Source of the DNA: Streptomyces sp. CNQ-509
Lineage (GTDB): Bacteria > Actinomycetota > Actinomycetes > Streptomycetales > Streptomycetaceae
DNA: 64,000 nt
Assembly (NCBI RefSeq): GCF_001011035.1
Contig: NZ_CP011492.1
Coordinates: forward strand, 5,563,001-5,627,000
Direction: 5' to 3'
Part shown: positions 17,948 through 26,991 of the stretch, in pieces
Layout: each line of letters begins with the position of its first letter
Numbering within the stretch: the first letter of the stretch is position 1
Made by a program: the position numbers and the translations under genes
The notes under the pieces: generated by a model
Databases searched by the model: none
What the model was told of the DNA's origin: nothing
Seen by the model: only the letters and a program-made list of their open reading frames with translations

Positions 17948-19096
17948 TCACGCACCACCGCCCGGGCGCGGCCGCCAGTCGAGCGCGGGCGCATGGTTGA
18001 GGATCTCGTTCTCCAGGTGCTGCAGCGCGGGCCGGGGATCGATCCCCAGCTCCTCCGCCAGCCTGCGCTGGTTGGTGCGCAGCACGGCGAGGGCGTCGGC
18101 CTGCCGGCCGGCCCGGTAGAGCGCCAGGCTCAGCAGCTCGCAGCCGTACTCACGCAGCGGGTGCGCCTGCGTGAACGCCTCCAGCTCCGCGACGGCCATC
18201 TCGTGCGCGCCCACCGCGAGCAGCGCGGCGCACCGCCCCTCGATGACCGACAGCCGCAGCTCCTCCAGCCGGGCGACCTCGGGCCGTACGTAGGTGGTGT
18301 CGGCCACCTCCGCGTACGCCTGACCCCGCCACAGCATGAGACCGGCTTCTAATTCACGCAGCGCCTCCTGGGGCTTGCCCCTGTCCAGGGCCTCCCAGCC
18401 GGCGCCGGCGCGCTCGCTGAACCGGTGCACGTCGACCTCGACGACGTGGTTGTCCAGCAGATAGCCGCGACCGTAGGTGCGGAGCACGGTCGCGGGGGTG
18501 CGCGGGGCGCGGTTGGGTTCCAGGACGCGGCGCAGGTTGGCCACGTACGCCTGCAGTGACGTGATCGCCGAGGGAGGCGGATTGCCGGTCCACAGCTCTT
18601 CGACGATGACGTCGACCGCCACCGGCTGGCCGACCTTGCTCACCAGCAGGGCGAGTAGCGCGCGTTGCTTCGGGGCGCCCAGGTCGAGCAGCCGGCCGTC
18701 GACGACGGCCTCGATGGGGCCGAGCGCCCGGAACTCCGCCATCGGCCTGGACGGGTCCGGGGACATGGCCGGCTGCGCGGCGCCCCAGCGGATCGGGCGC
18801 GACGGCGCCGGGGGTGCGGCCGGCGGCGCCTCCGGCAGGGTCGGACCGCTGGGCGCTCCGACGACGAGGGCGGACGGAGTGGATTCGAGTTCGAGATCGA
18901 GTTCCTTGGCGAAATACACCTTCAATATCTCGTTGGCGCGGCGGAGTTCCTGAACCTCACGCTCCAGCTCCGCGATGCGCCGCGCATCTCCGGTGCCCGT
19001 TCCCATACGCTGCCCGCCCTCCGAATGGGACTGGCAGCTTCCACCCGATCCAGCGCCGATAACCATCGTGTCGACGTTGGTTCTGTCGTTCGTCAT
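17948..19096 (-). CDS. SARP/BTAD-family pathway activator with IS3 OrfA-like N-terminal coiled coil
   Basis: This 382-residue regulator is the likely cluster activator. Residues about 121-215 form an OmpR-type winged helix (FRALGPIEAV, APKQRALLALL, SLQAYVANLRRVLEP) and residues about 222-375 the bacterial transcriptional activation domain, as in DnrI/AfsR-type SARPs. The N-terminus is odd: residues 39-68 (RRIAELEREVQELRRAN, EILK, FAKELD) match the C-terminal leucine-zipper segment of IS3-family OrfA transposase proteins, followed by a proline-rich linker. Leu249 is encoded by TTA, so bldA control is expected. Starts at 19096 or at Met31 (19006) are both possible. Direct repeats with SARP-box geometry precede four cluster genes and are the likely targets. 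Confidence 0.88.
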   Translation of the reverse strand: MTNDRTNVDTMVIGAGSGGSCQSHSEGGQRMGTGTGDARRIAELEREVQELRRANEILKVYFAKELDLELESTPSALVVGAPSGPTLPEAPPAAPPAPSRPIRWGAAQPAMSPDPSRPMAEFRALGPIEAVVDGRLLDLGAPKQRALLALLVSKVGQPVAVDVIVEELWTGNPPPSAITSLQAYVANLRRVLEPNRAPRTPATVLRTYGRGYLLDNHVVEVDVHRFSERAGAGWEALDRGKPQEALRELEAGLMLWRGQAYAEVADTTYVRPEVARLEELRLSVIEGRCAALLAVGAHEMAVAELEAFTQAHPLREYGCELLSLALYRAGRQADALAVLRTNQRRLAEELGIDPRPALQHLENEILNHAPALDWRPRPGGGA

Positions 19097-20746
19097 CTCT
19101 GAACTCCCAACATCTCACCGCCTTTTCCGGGGCGCCTGGCCAGGGCCGGGTGTCGGCCTGGCCGGCTGCCGGCCGTACCGCCAAGCAGGATCCGGTCACC
19201 GTACGTTCCGTGCGGTGTACGCGAGTGGTGCTGCGCGGCGCTCCGAGGAGCGCTCCCGCACCGCGGCATGACAGCGGACCGCCCGTGGGGCGGCGCGGGG
19301 GGTGTGCGCTGCCGGGTCACGAGGCGGTCCGCAGAGACGACGTGCGCCGCGTCGGAGAGCATAGGCGCCGAAAGGATTTGCTGCCGAAAAGCAGCAATCT
19401 CAACTGGAGATTCGCGAAATTCGAGCTTTGCCGGATGCGGCGGCCAGGAGTTCTCAAGCTGGCCGCGTGGCCAGTGGCCTGGATCCGGACCTGCGTCGAT
19501 CATTAGCATTTCTGCTGCCCCCGTGTTTGTTGTCCAGTCCCCCGAGACTGGCCGGGGGTCAGCGTAGCCGTGAACGCTAATCCAGTCAAGGCCCGGCAAT
19601 GCCGACCACCGTTTTACGCGGCCGATACACAACGCAATGGATCAACGGCCGCCGGACACCGAGAGCAACGATCGATGTGGGGGCTTCGACGCTTTTCTCC
19701 CCGGCTATTCGATCTCAACATCGCTATGGGGGGTTGTCAACACGGTTCCCGCGCCGGTGACGCCTTCCCGGGCCCGTATCCAGGTGTTCCCGCACGTCGA
19801 AGGTCTGATCGATTACCGCGCCCGGTCTCGAGCGGCAAGGTCCTGCCATCCGTGGGGGTGTAGCAGGAAGTTGCTACCCGGTGTCTTGCCGGGACGTTTT
19901 TGCAAGATCGACCAGACCTCTGCCCGGACCCCCGCGGAGGGGTTACTTCCCAGGTGGGCAGGGGTGTCGAGGGCGAGAAAAATGCGGAACTCTCGGCTCC
20001 GTTTCTGATCTCCTCACGCCCCGGCCGTAGACCTCGTGTCAACACTGCCGGACCCGGACTGGCGCGTAGCAGAGCGTGACGGCGGATCTTGGTGTACGGG
20101 CCCTCCGCGGGCAGGTTCCCGCGGGTGGCAAGTCCGGCAAAGTCGGCAATGAAATTTCATCCCGGCCCGCCGCGAACGAACGGATACCGCTCCCGGGCCG
20201 GTCACGGGCCCGTCCGGATGCGGACCCTCACCTTTCCCGTGCCGGGTTCAGGCGATTATCCCGGCGAAATAATCCGCCGTTCGCCGGCCCGTCACCGGCG
20301 CCGCGGAGCAGACCCCGGCGCGCGACGCGTCACCGGACGTTCTCCCGTCGTTTTCCGATTTCCCGGTGTGGTGAATTAGGTCTTCCGTGCCGGGCCCACG
20401 GGGCGGCCGGTCCTTTGCAATGAGAGCGAAAGCGGAATCGGTCCCGGGGACACCGGCGGCCGCGGCCCGGGGGGTGCCGCGGGCCGGGCCGGGGACGGTG
20501 GGCCGCCGGTGCCGGCGCGGGCCGTGGGGGAGTGGCCGCGCGTACGGGGTGCATCCGGGGGCCGTACCGCGAGGTGCCGCGGCGCCGAGTGGGGCGGGAG
20601 ATGGCGCGGATTGTCCATCTTTTCCCTTCTCGGGTCGGGGGCAGCAGCGATCCTCAATCACTTGACAGGCGGCGGCGGCGAAATGTGACCGACGATCAAG
20701 AACTTCTTTCCCCGGCGCTGGTCGGCGGGCCTGTCCCGCCGTCGCC
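19097..20746. other. Long intergenic region between SARP and hydroxylase, no convincing gene
   Basis: This stretch of about 1.65 kb has lower GC than its neighbours and only short frames without codon bias or recognisable products. It contains AT-rich patches and a perfect palindrome, ATGAAATTTCAT, near 20148-20159. It presumably holds the divergent control region of the SARP gene and the left promoter of the cluster; a small RNA cannot be excluded. Confidence 0.5.
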
Positions 20747-20786
20747 GCCAAGCCGGCGCCAACCCGGTCGATAGTGCCAGCCAAAT
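20747..20786 (+). promoter_or_regulatory. Putative SARP box upstream of FAD hydroxylase
   Basis: Direct repeats GCCAAGC (20747) and GCCAACC (20758) are spaced by 11 bp, and GCCAAAT (20780) follows two further periods later. A -10-like GATAGT lies between the second and third repeats. SARPs bind tandem heptamers spaced 11 bp apart just upstream of the -10. The same 0/11/33 layout occurs upstream of prenyltransferase 2 and ligase 1. Confidence 0.65.
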
Positions 20787-20834
20787 CGCCGGGCCGATGC
20801 TGAGTCCACGCAGCATCGGTAGAGAGACGTCGGC

Positions 20835-20972
20835 ATGACGGTGTCGAGGAGGCTCATCCGGAAGCTCTGCTTCCTGATCGTGGGGATGACGACAGCGCTC
20901 GGTCTCGGTTGCCGCTTCCTGCGGTTCGGCGGCGGGCGGGGACTGCCCGGGATCCCCCGATGTCCTGCCTGA
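20835..20972 (+). CDS. Possible 45-residue leader peptide
   Basis: A short frame starts at an ATG 50 bp downstream of the SARP box and ends 25 bp before the hydroxylase start. It encodes a basic N-terminus (SRRLIRKL), a hydrophobic stretch (CFLIVGMTTALGLG) and a Gly/Pro-rich tail. An AGAGAG sequence precedes it. It could be a leader or small membrane peptide, or chance; coding evidence is weak. Confidence 0.2.
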   Translation: MTVSRRLIRKLCFLIVGMTTALGLGCRFLRFGGGRGLPGIPRCPA

Positions 20973-20997
20973 GCCGTCACCTCATGGAAGGCCGAGC

Positions 20998-22773
20998 ATG
21001 GAAGCCATCGAAGTTCCGGTTCTGATCGTGGGCGGCGGCGGTTGCGGCCTGTCCGCCTCCATCTTCTTGTCCGGCCAGGGTGTCGAGCACCTGCTGGTCG
21101 AGCGGCACACGGACACGTCGAGGCTGCCGCGCGCCCACTACCTCAACCAGCGCACCATGGACATCTTCCGCCAGCACGGTCTCGTGGACTCCGTCCACGA
21201 ACTGTCGGCGCCGCCCGAGGTGTTCGGCAGGGTGCGCTGGCAGACCTCCCTCGCCGGGGACGACCCGCTGGACGGGCAGGTCATCTACGAGATGGACGCC
21301 TTCGGGGGCGGTGCCCTCACCGAGGTGTACGCGGAGCACGGCCCCGTCCTGCCCGCCAAGCTCCCGCAGTTGCGGCTGGAGCCGATGCTGCGCCGCCGCG
21401 CCGAGCGGGACAATCCCGGCCGGGTGCTCTTCGGCCACGAGCTGACCACCTTCTCCGACAAGGGCGACCGCGTCGTCGCCGAGATCCGCGACATCGCCAC
21501 CGGCGAGACGACCACGGTCACCGCGCAGTACGTCATCGCCGCCGACGGCGGCCGCACCATCGGCGCCGAGCTGGGCGTGGAGATGCAGGGCGTGCCCAGC
21601 ATGCTGAACGTCACCACCGCGTACCTCACCGCCGACCTCTCCCCGTGGTGGCACGACGGCACGATCATCACCTGGTTCGTCAACCCCTTCCGCCCCGACC
21701 TCTCCAGCACGCTGATGGAGATGGGTCCCACCTGGGGCAAGCACTGCGAGGAGTGGGCGCTGCACTTCAACCCCGGCGACGCCGACCGCGACGACCCGGA
21801 GGCGATGACAGCCCGGATCCGCGAGGTCCTCGGCGTGCCGGACCTGGAGCTGACCCTGCACCGGATCAGCCAGTGGACCGTCGAGGGCGTGCTCGCCGAC
21901 CGCTACCGCCAGGGTCGCGTCCTCATCGTCGGCGACGCCGCGCACCGCCAGCCGCCCACCACCGGTCTCGGCCTCAACGGCGGCGTCCAGGACGTGCACA
22001 ACCTGGCGTGGAAGCTGGCCGCCGTGGTCGCCGGCCACGCCGACGACAGCCTCCTCGACTCCTACGAGACCGAGCGCCGCGCCGTCGGCAAGCGGAATGT
22101 CGACTGGGGCCTGTCGACGTGGTTCCACCACAAGGTGGTGACCGAGGCCGCGATCGGGCTCGGCGCCCACATCCCGGTCGAGCGCCGGTCGGCGGTGTTC
22201 TCCGCCTACTTCGACCCCTCCCCGGTCGGCACGGCCGTACGGGCCCGGGCCGCGGAGATCTTCCAGACCCACCGCTCCGAGTGCCAGGCGCACGACCTGG
22301 AGGTGGGCTTCGCGTACGAGGACGGCGCGCTCGTCCCTGACGGCACCGCGCCCCCGGCCCGCGCGCCCCTCGGCAACACCTACCACCCCACCACCCGGCC
22401 CGGGCACATGCTCCCGCACGCCTGGATCGAGCGGGACGGCGAGCGCCTGTCCACCCACGATCTGGTCGGCCGCGGCGGCGGCTTCGTGCTGATCGCAGGC
22501 CCCGAGGGGAAGGCGTGGTGCGACGCGGCGGCGGAGGCGGCCGAGAAGTTCTCGATCCCGCTCACGGCGGTGCGCATCGGCGAGGGCGCCGAGTACGCCG
22601 CCGCGGACGGCCGGTGGGCGGCGGTCCGCGAGATCACCGACGAGGGCGCCATCCTGGTACGCCCGGACCACCACGTGGCCTGGCGGAGCACGTCCGCCGG
22701 AGCCGATCCGGCGGCCGCGCTCGCCGACGTGCTCTCGCGCGTCCTCGCCCACGGCGGCACCCGGCACGGCTAG
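20998..22773 (+). CDS. FAD-dependent aromatic hydroxylase (group A monooxygenase)
   Basis: This 591-residue flavoprotein has the N-terminal dinucleotide motif VLIVGGGGCGLSAS, the central DG motif (AADGGRTIG) and the GD motif (VLIVGDAAHRQPPTTGLGLNGG) of class A NAD(P)H-dependent monooxygenases such as phenol hydroxylase and polyketide hydroxylases, then a C-terminal thioredoxin-like domain. In this cluster it probably hydroxylates or oxidises the tetrahydroxynaphthalene/flaviolin core to a quinone. A SARP-like repeat array sits about 250 bp upstream and no terminator is evident before the exporter gene, so both may share a promoter. The actual substrate is an inference from the neighbouring THN synthase. 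Confidence 0.85.
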   Translation: MEAIEVPVLIVGGGGCGLSASIFLSGQGVEHLLVERHTDTSRLPRAHYLNQRTMDIFRQHGLVDSVHELSAPPEVFGRVRWQTSLAGDDPLDGQVIYEMDAFGGGALTEVYAEHGPVLPAKLPQLRLEPMLRRRAERDNPGRVLFGHELTTFSDKGDRVVAEIRDIATGETTTVTAQYVIAADGGRTIGAELGVEMQGVPSMLNVTTAYLTADLSPWWHDGTIITWFVNPFRPDLSSTLMEMGPTWGKHCEEWALHFNPGDADRDDPEAMTARIREVLGVPDLELTLHRISQWTVEGVLADRYRQGRVLIVGDAAHRQPPTTGLGLNGGVQDVHNLAWKLAAVVAGHADDSLLDSYETERRAVGKRNVDWGLSTWFHHKVVTEAAIGLGAHIPVERRSAVFSAYFDPSPVGTAVRARAAEIFQTHRSECQAHDLEVGFAYEDGALVPDGTAPPARAPLGNTYHPTTRPGHMLPHAWIERDGERLSTHDLVGRGGGFVLIAGPEGKAWCDAAAEAAEKFSIPLTAVRIGEGAEYAAADGRWAAVREITDEGAILVRPDHHVAWRSTSAGADPAAALADVLSRVLAHGGTRHG

Positions 22774-22784
22774 CAGGATCGCCG

Positions 22785-22827
22785 CACGGCAGCACCGCAG
22801 TACGGCTGTACCGCAACACGGCAGCAC
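22785..22827 (+). repeat. Short direct repeats after the hydroxylase
   Basis: The 11-mer CACGGCAGCAC occurs at 22785 and 22817 within a CGGCA/CAGCAC-rich low-complexity patch in the 278-bp gap before the exporter. No function is evident. Confidence 0.4.
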
Positions 22828-23051
22828 GGCACGACAACAGCACGACGGGGAGGTGGAGGCGGCTCCGGACACGATGCCCACCGGACGCCGCCGCCCCCTC
22901 GCCGGGCGCCCCGCCGGACCGACCGCGGCCCCGGCGCCGCGCCCCCCAGCCCGTACAGAATGTCCGGCTCGGCCTCGGGTCACATTCCCCTCGCCGCCCC
23001 TGTCATGAGGGTTGAGGACGGACGTCCGTCACACGCGACAAGGAGAAGATC

Positions 23052-24590
23052 GTGGCAACACAGAGCGCGGACGCTGCTGCCGGGCCCGGCCCGGGAGCTG
23101 CCGGAGCGGCGGAGCCCGACCCCAAGCGGTGGCTGATCCTCGTCGTCATCTGCGTGGCACAGCTCATGGTCGTCCTGGACGCGACCATCATGAACCTGGC
23201 CCTGCCGTCGGCGCAGGAGGACCTCGGGTTCTCGCTCGCCAACAGGCAGTGGATCGTGACCGCGTACGCCGTGGCGTTCGGCAGCCTGCTGCTCTTCTGC
23301 GGCCGGCTCGTCCTGCTCTTCGGCCTCAAGCGGAGCTTCCTCGTCGGCCTGGCCGGCTTCGCCGGCGCCTCCGCCGTCGGCGGCGCCGCGAACAGCTTCG
23401 AGATGCTCGTCTCCGCCCGCGTCGGCCAGGGCGTCTTCGCCGCGCTGCTCGCGCCCGCCACCCTGACGCTGCTGACCACGACCTTCACCGACCCCAAGGA
23501 GAAGGGGAAGGCGTTCGGCGCCTACGGCGCGGTCGCGGCCAGCGGCGCGGGCCTCGGCCTGATCATCGGCGGCGCGCTCACCTCCGGCCTCTCCTGGCGC
23601 TGGTGCATGTACGTGAACCTGCTCTTCGCCGGCGTCGCGCTGCTGGGCGCCGGGCTGCCGTTCGGCCGCAACGCGGCCGTCAGGAGCATGCGCACGAAGC
23701 TCGACTTCCCCGGCGTCATCCTGGTCTCCGCCGCGATGTTCTGCATCGTCTACGGCTTCTCCAACGCCGCGAACGAGGACTGGAGCACCCCCCAGACGTG
23801 GGGCTTCCTCGTCGCCGGCGGCGTGCTGCTCGTCGCCTTCGCGGCCTGGCAGACACGCGCGGCGCACCCGCTGCTGCCGCCGCGCGTCGTCCTCGACCGC
23901 AACCGCTCCGGCGCGTATCTGCTGATGCTGCTCGTCGGCGCCGGCATCTTCGGCTTCTTCCTCTTCCTCATCTACTACATGCAGACCACGCTGGACTACT
24001 CGGCGATCGCCTCGGGCGTCGCCCTGCTGCCGATGGTCGTGTTCACCGCCGTGGCGGTGAACATCGGCAACATCAAGATCATGCCGAAGTACGGTCCCAA
24101 GCCGCTGGTCATCGCGGGCCTGACGCTCAACGCCGGCGCCCTGGTCTGGCTCACCAGGGTGGAGGTCGACTCCGGCTACGCCGCCGCGCTCCTCGGCCCG
24201 ATCCTCGTCCTCGGCTTCGGCATGGGCTTCATCTTCGCCGCGGCGCTGCAGACCGGCACCACCGGCGTGGAGCCGCAGGACGCGGGCATCGCCTCGGCGA
24301 GCATCCAGGTCGGCCAGCAGCTCGGCGGCTCCCTCGGCACGGCCCTGCTCAACACCATCGCGGCGAGCGCCATCACGGACTACGTGAAGGAGCACGCGCA
24401 GGGACGGCCGCCGACCGAGGAACTGCTCCAACTGGCCGCGGTCGACAGCTACGTCACCGTGTTCTGGTGGTGCGCCGGCCTCTTCGCGGCGGGCGCGGTC
24501 ATCTGCGGTCTGCTCATCCGCTCCGGCCCGCTGCCCGCACCGGCCTTCGGCGCGAAGCCGGTGGACAAGGCGGAGAAAGCGCCCTCCTGA
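23052..24590 (+). CDS. DHA2-family MFS drug/product exporter
   Basis: This 512-residue transporter has the 14-helix layout of the EmrB/QacA group. The first helix is WLILVVICVAQLMVVLDATIMNLALP, with the motif D1 region (LDATIMNLALP), then RQWIVTAYAVAFGSLLL and motif A remnant GRLVLLFGLKR, and motif C in ASGAGLGLIIGG. The GTG start at 23052 follows an AAGGAGAA ribosome site. It is clearly paralogous to the second exporter at 35011-36549. It probably exports the meroterpenoid or gives self-resistance. A conserved acidic residue in motif A is replaced (LVLLFGLKR), which the paralogue retains (LSDIIGRKE). Confidence 0.85.
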   Translation: MATQSADAAAGPGPGAAGAAEPDPKRWLILVVICVAQLMVVLDATIMNLALPSAQEDLGFSLANRQWIVTAYAVAFGSLLLFCGRLVLLFGLKRSFLVGLAGFAGASAVGGAANSFEMLVSARVGQGVFAALLAPATLTLLTTTFTDPKEKGKAFGAYGAVAASGAGLGLIIGGALTSGLSWRWCMYVNLLFAGVALLGAGLPFGRNAAVRSMRTKLDFPGVILVSAAMFCIVYGFSNAANEDWSTPQTWGFLVAGGVLLVAFAAWQTRAAHPLLPPRVVLDRNRSGAYLLMLLVGAGIFGFFLFLIYYMQTTLDYSAIASGVALLPMVVFTAVAVNIGNIKIMPKYGPKPLVIAGLTLNAGALVWLTRVEVDSGYAAALLGPILVLGFGMGFIFAAALQTGTTGVEPQDAGIASASIQVGQQLGGSLGTALLNTIAASAITDYVKEHAQGRPPTEELLQLAAVDSYVTVFWWCAGLFAAGAVICGLLIRSGPLPAPAFGAKPVDKAEKAPS

Positions 24591-24599
24591 CAGCCCGCC

Positions 24600-24639
24600 G
24601 CCAAGTGGACGCCAAGTCGTTGCTGTGTGGCGGCCAAGT
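24600..24639 (+). promoter_or_regulatory. Putative SARP box upstream of ligase copy 1
   Basis: GCCAAGT occurs at 24600, 24611 and 24633, that is offsets 0, 11 and 33, the same layout as upstream of the hydroxylase and prenyltransferase 2. It starts 9 bp after the exporter stop and lies about 90 bp upstream of the ligase start. Confidence 0.65.
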
Positions 24640-24693
24640 GGGGTGGCGGATCCTGAGTGGGCGTGAGCTCGGGGTGGTGTATTGCGCGTGTCT

Positions 24694-26281
24694 GTCGGGA
24701 GTTTCGGCGCTGGTTGGGGTGGTGACCTGGTGAGCGTGAGTCCGGTGCACAAGCGTGGTTTGTATCTGGGTGTGCTTGCGCAGCGTGCGGCGGTGAGGCA
24801 CGGGTCGATGCTGCTGACGCTGGATCATGATCTGGATGTGCTGCCTGATGCGGGGCGGCGTATCACGGTCAGTGAGCTGGCTTATCACGTGTCCGATCTC
24901 GCCGCGCGTCTGGCGGTGGCGGGGGTGCGGGCGGGCGAGCATGTGGTGGTCTACAAGCGGCCGAACTTCGATTCGTGGATCCTGGGCACGGCGGTGGCGC
25001 GGCTCGGGGCGGTTCCGGTGATGCTCTCCCCGGCTCTGGATGCTCCGACGGTGGCGGCGTTGATGCGGCGTCTGGGCCGCCCGCACCTGCTCACCGACGA
25101 GGCGAAGCAGGCTCTCCTCGCCGGTGAGGATCTTGACGGGCTGGCGGCTTCGGTGATCACGGTGGCGTCGCTGGGTGAGCTGGAGGGTTCGCCCGGGGTG
25201 CCGGTGGTCTTCACGGGCCTGGACGAGCCGGCGATGATCACGCATACGTCGGGGACGACGGGGCTGCCGAAGCTGGTGGTCCACACCGCGCGCACGATGC
25301 GCACCCGGCTGCGGCCGCAGTTGTTCATGCTCGGGGTGATGCCGCGGCGGGAGACCGTCGCGATCAGTATCCCCTTCGTTCATTCCCGGCTCTTCGCGGC
25401 GATGGCGCTGGTGCTCTTCAAGGGCATGCCCACCCTCCTGGTGAACAACCACGACCCCGAAGCGGTCGCCACGTTCTTCCTCAAGAACCGCCCCGGGCTG
25501 ATCGAGGCCCTGCCCAACAGCTTCCTCGCCTGGGAAGGGCTGGTGAACGACCCCAGGAGGCCGTTCGCGTCGGTGAAGTACTTCTCCTCCACCTTCGATG
25601 CCATCCACCCGCGCACCGTGCGCCGGCTGCTGGACGCCTCCGGCCGCCGCGCCCCGCAGTTCTTCCAGATCTACGGCCAGTCCGAGGTCGGCCCGGCGGT
25701 CGGCAGGCCCTACTACCGGCGCCACGCACGCGACATGGACGGCCGCTGCGTCGGCTTCGCCCTGCCCGGCAGCGCGAAAGTCCGGGTCACCTCACCCAAC
25801 GGCCGCCAGGTCACCCCCGACAACCCCGGGTTCATCGAGGTCCGCTGGGACGGCATCGCCAAGACCTACCACGGCGAACAGGACCGCTACGACGAGAACG
25901 TCCACCAGGGCTGGTGGCGCACCGGAGACATCGGCTACCGCACCAAAGCCGGCTGCCTCCACATGCTCGACCGCGAGATCGACACCATCCCCGGCATCGG
26001 CTCCAGCCTGGAGATCGAAGACACCGTCCTGGACCGCCTCGACGAACTCGTCGAACTCGCCATCGTCCAGGGCCCCGGCAACAAACCCGTCCCCATCACC
26101 TGCACCCGCAACGACGAACCCGTCGACCCCCACCGCTGGCAACAAGCCACCCACGACTACCCCCAACTCACCGCCCCCGTCCACATCCCCCTCGCCCAAC
26201 TCCCACGCACCGCCACCCTCAAAACCCGCCGCGTCGAACTCACCCGCATCCTCCACGACAAACTCCAAGAACAACCCTGAA
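24694..26281 (+). repeat. 1588-bp inverted repeat, copy 1 (partner 49826-51413)
   Basis: The whole ligase gene plus 36 bp upstream and one base downstream recurs in inverted orientation at 49826-51413. Translations agree in every frame I compared on both strands, so the copies appear identical at the base level. Homology ends sharply at GTCGGG on one side and TGAA after the stop on the other; upstream of that the promoters are similar but diverged. Confidence 0.9.
24730..26280 (+). CDS. AMP-dependent acyl/aryl-CoA ligase family protein, copy 1
   Basis: This 516-residue class I adenylate-forming enzyme has the P-loop THTSGTTGLPK at about 171-181, the A5 motif YGQSE, the A7 motif GWWRTGDIGY and a C-terminal LKTRRVEL segment in which the lysine matches the A10 catalytic lysine. 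It should activate a carboxylic acid as acyl-AMP and pass it to CoA or a carrier. The GTG at 24730 was chosen because homology to copy 2 stays in frame there while the longer N-termini differ. Base usage drifts strongly: the first third is G/T-rich at wobble positions, the last third almost pure C/A. A SARP box lies upstream and a small ferredoxin-fold-like gene 51 bp downstream. The substrate is unknown. Confidence 0.85.
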   Translation: MSVSPVHKRGLYLGVLAQRAAVRHGSMLLTLDHDLDVLPDAGRRITVSELAYHVSDLAARLAVAGVRAGEHVVVYKRPNFDSWILGTAVARLGAVPVMLSPALDAPTVAALMRRLGRPHLLTDEAKQALLAGEDLDGLAASVITVASLGELEGSPGVPVVFTGLDEPAMITHTSGTTGLPKLVVHTARTMRTRLRPQLFMLGVMPRRETVAISIPFVHSRLFAAMALVLFKGMPTLLVNNHDPEAVATFFLKNRPGLIEALPNSFLAWEGLVNDPRRPFASVKYFSSTFDAIHPRTVRRLLDASGRRAPQFFQIYGQSEVGPAVGRPYYRRHARDMDGRCVGFALPGSAKVRVTSPNGRQVTPDNPGFIEVRWDGIAKTYHGEQDRYDENVHQGWWRTGDIGYRTKAGCLHMLDREIDTIPGIGSSLEIEDTVLDRLDELVELAIVQGPGNKPVPITCTRNDEPVDPHRWQQATHDYPQLTAPVHIPLAQLPRTATLKTRRVELTRILHDKLQEQP

Positions 26282-26331
26282 ACCCCGCCGCCCGCTACCG
26301 GCGGCGTGCGTGTTTACCAAGGAGATTCCCC

Positions 26332-26637
26332 ATGAGCGTCCGCATGTTCCGTGCCAAGATCAAGGAAGACAAGGTCGAGACCGCGGAGAAGGCTGCGAAG
26401 GAACTCTTCGCGGCGATCGAGGAAGCGAAGCCCGAGGGCGTCCGCTATTCCTGGTGCAAACTCGCGGACGGGCGGACCCTCGTTCTCGTGGTGGATCTGG
26501 AGGATGACGAGAAGAACCCTCTTCTCACCATGCCGGCATTCCAGGAGACGATGAACGGCCTGAAGAACGAGTGGATCTCGGAGCCGCTGTCGGTCGAGCC
26601 GATGACGTCACTCGGCTCGTACCGCCTCTTCTACTGA
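26332..26637 (+). CDS. Small protein, possible dimeric alpha/beta-barrel (ABM-like) fold
   Basis: This 101-residue protein follows ligase 1 by 51 bp and has a clear AAGGAG ribosome site. The order strand (VRMFRAKIKE), helix (VETAEKAAKELFAAIEEA), strand (RYSWCKLADGRTLVLVVDL), helix (MPAFQETMNGL) and strand resembles ferredoxin-like alpha/beta barrel proteins such as antibiotic biosynthesis monooxygenases. No catalytic residues can be assigned. It may act as a cofactor-free oxygenase or cyclase in the cluster, but this is inference from fold appearance and position only. No second copy accompanies ligase 2. Confidence 0.65.
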   Translation: MSVRMFRAKIKEDKVETAEKAAKELFAAIEEAKPEGVRYSWCKLADGRTLVLVVDLEDDEKNPLLTMPAFQETMNGLKNEWISEPLSVEPMTSLGSYRLFY

Positions 26638-26991
26638 TTCCACCCGGACGACCGTACCGCCCGCCGCGGCACCGCCGCGCGTGCGCCGGCGGCCGGGGGT
26701 TCCCCCTGGGCGGCGGCCGAGGGCGGTAGTCCACGGGCTCACCTTCCCGTCACCGCGTTCCCGGGTGCGGAATGAGCCATCGGCCACGAGCCTTCCGGCC
26801 ACCGCCCCGCGGGGCGGGCGGCCCCGGCCCGGCGCCGGTTCGAACGCCATTTTCCCATCAAACGCGTGTAGCCGATGCTCATTGCGCCGCCGGCTGTCTC
26901 GACGTGCGCCGGACGGCTTTGGCGGGGAGTCTTCTCTCAACGCGTCTTGTCTGGGTGCAACAGAAACAGCGAAACGGAGGAACAGGCGAAG
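26638..26991. other. Intergenic promoter region of the ScyD-like gene pair
   Basis: A 354-bp gap without a convincing gene. It probably contains the promoter of the secreted beta-propeller pair; a GGAGG ribosome site lies at 26976-26980. No SARP-type repeat array is visible here. Confidence 0.4.
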
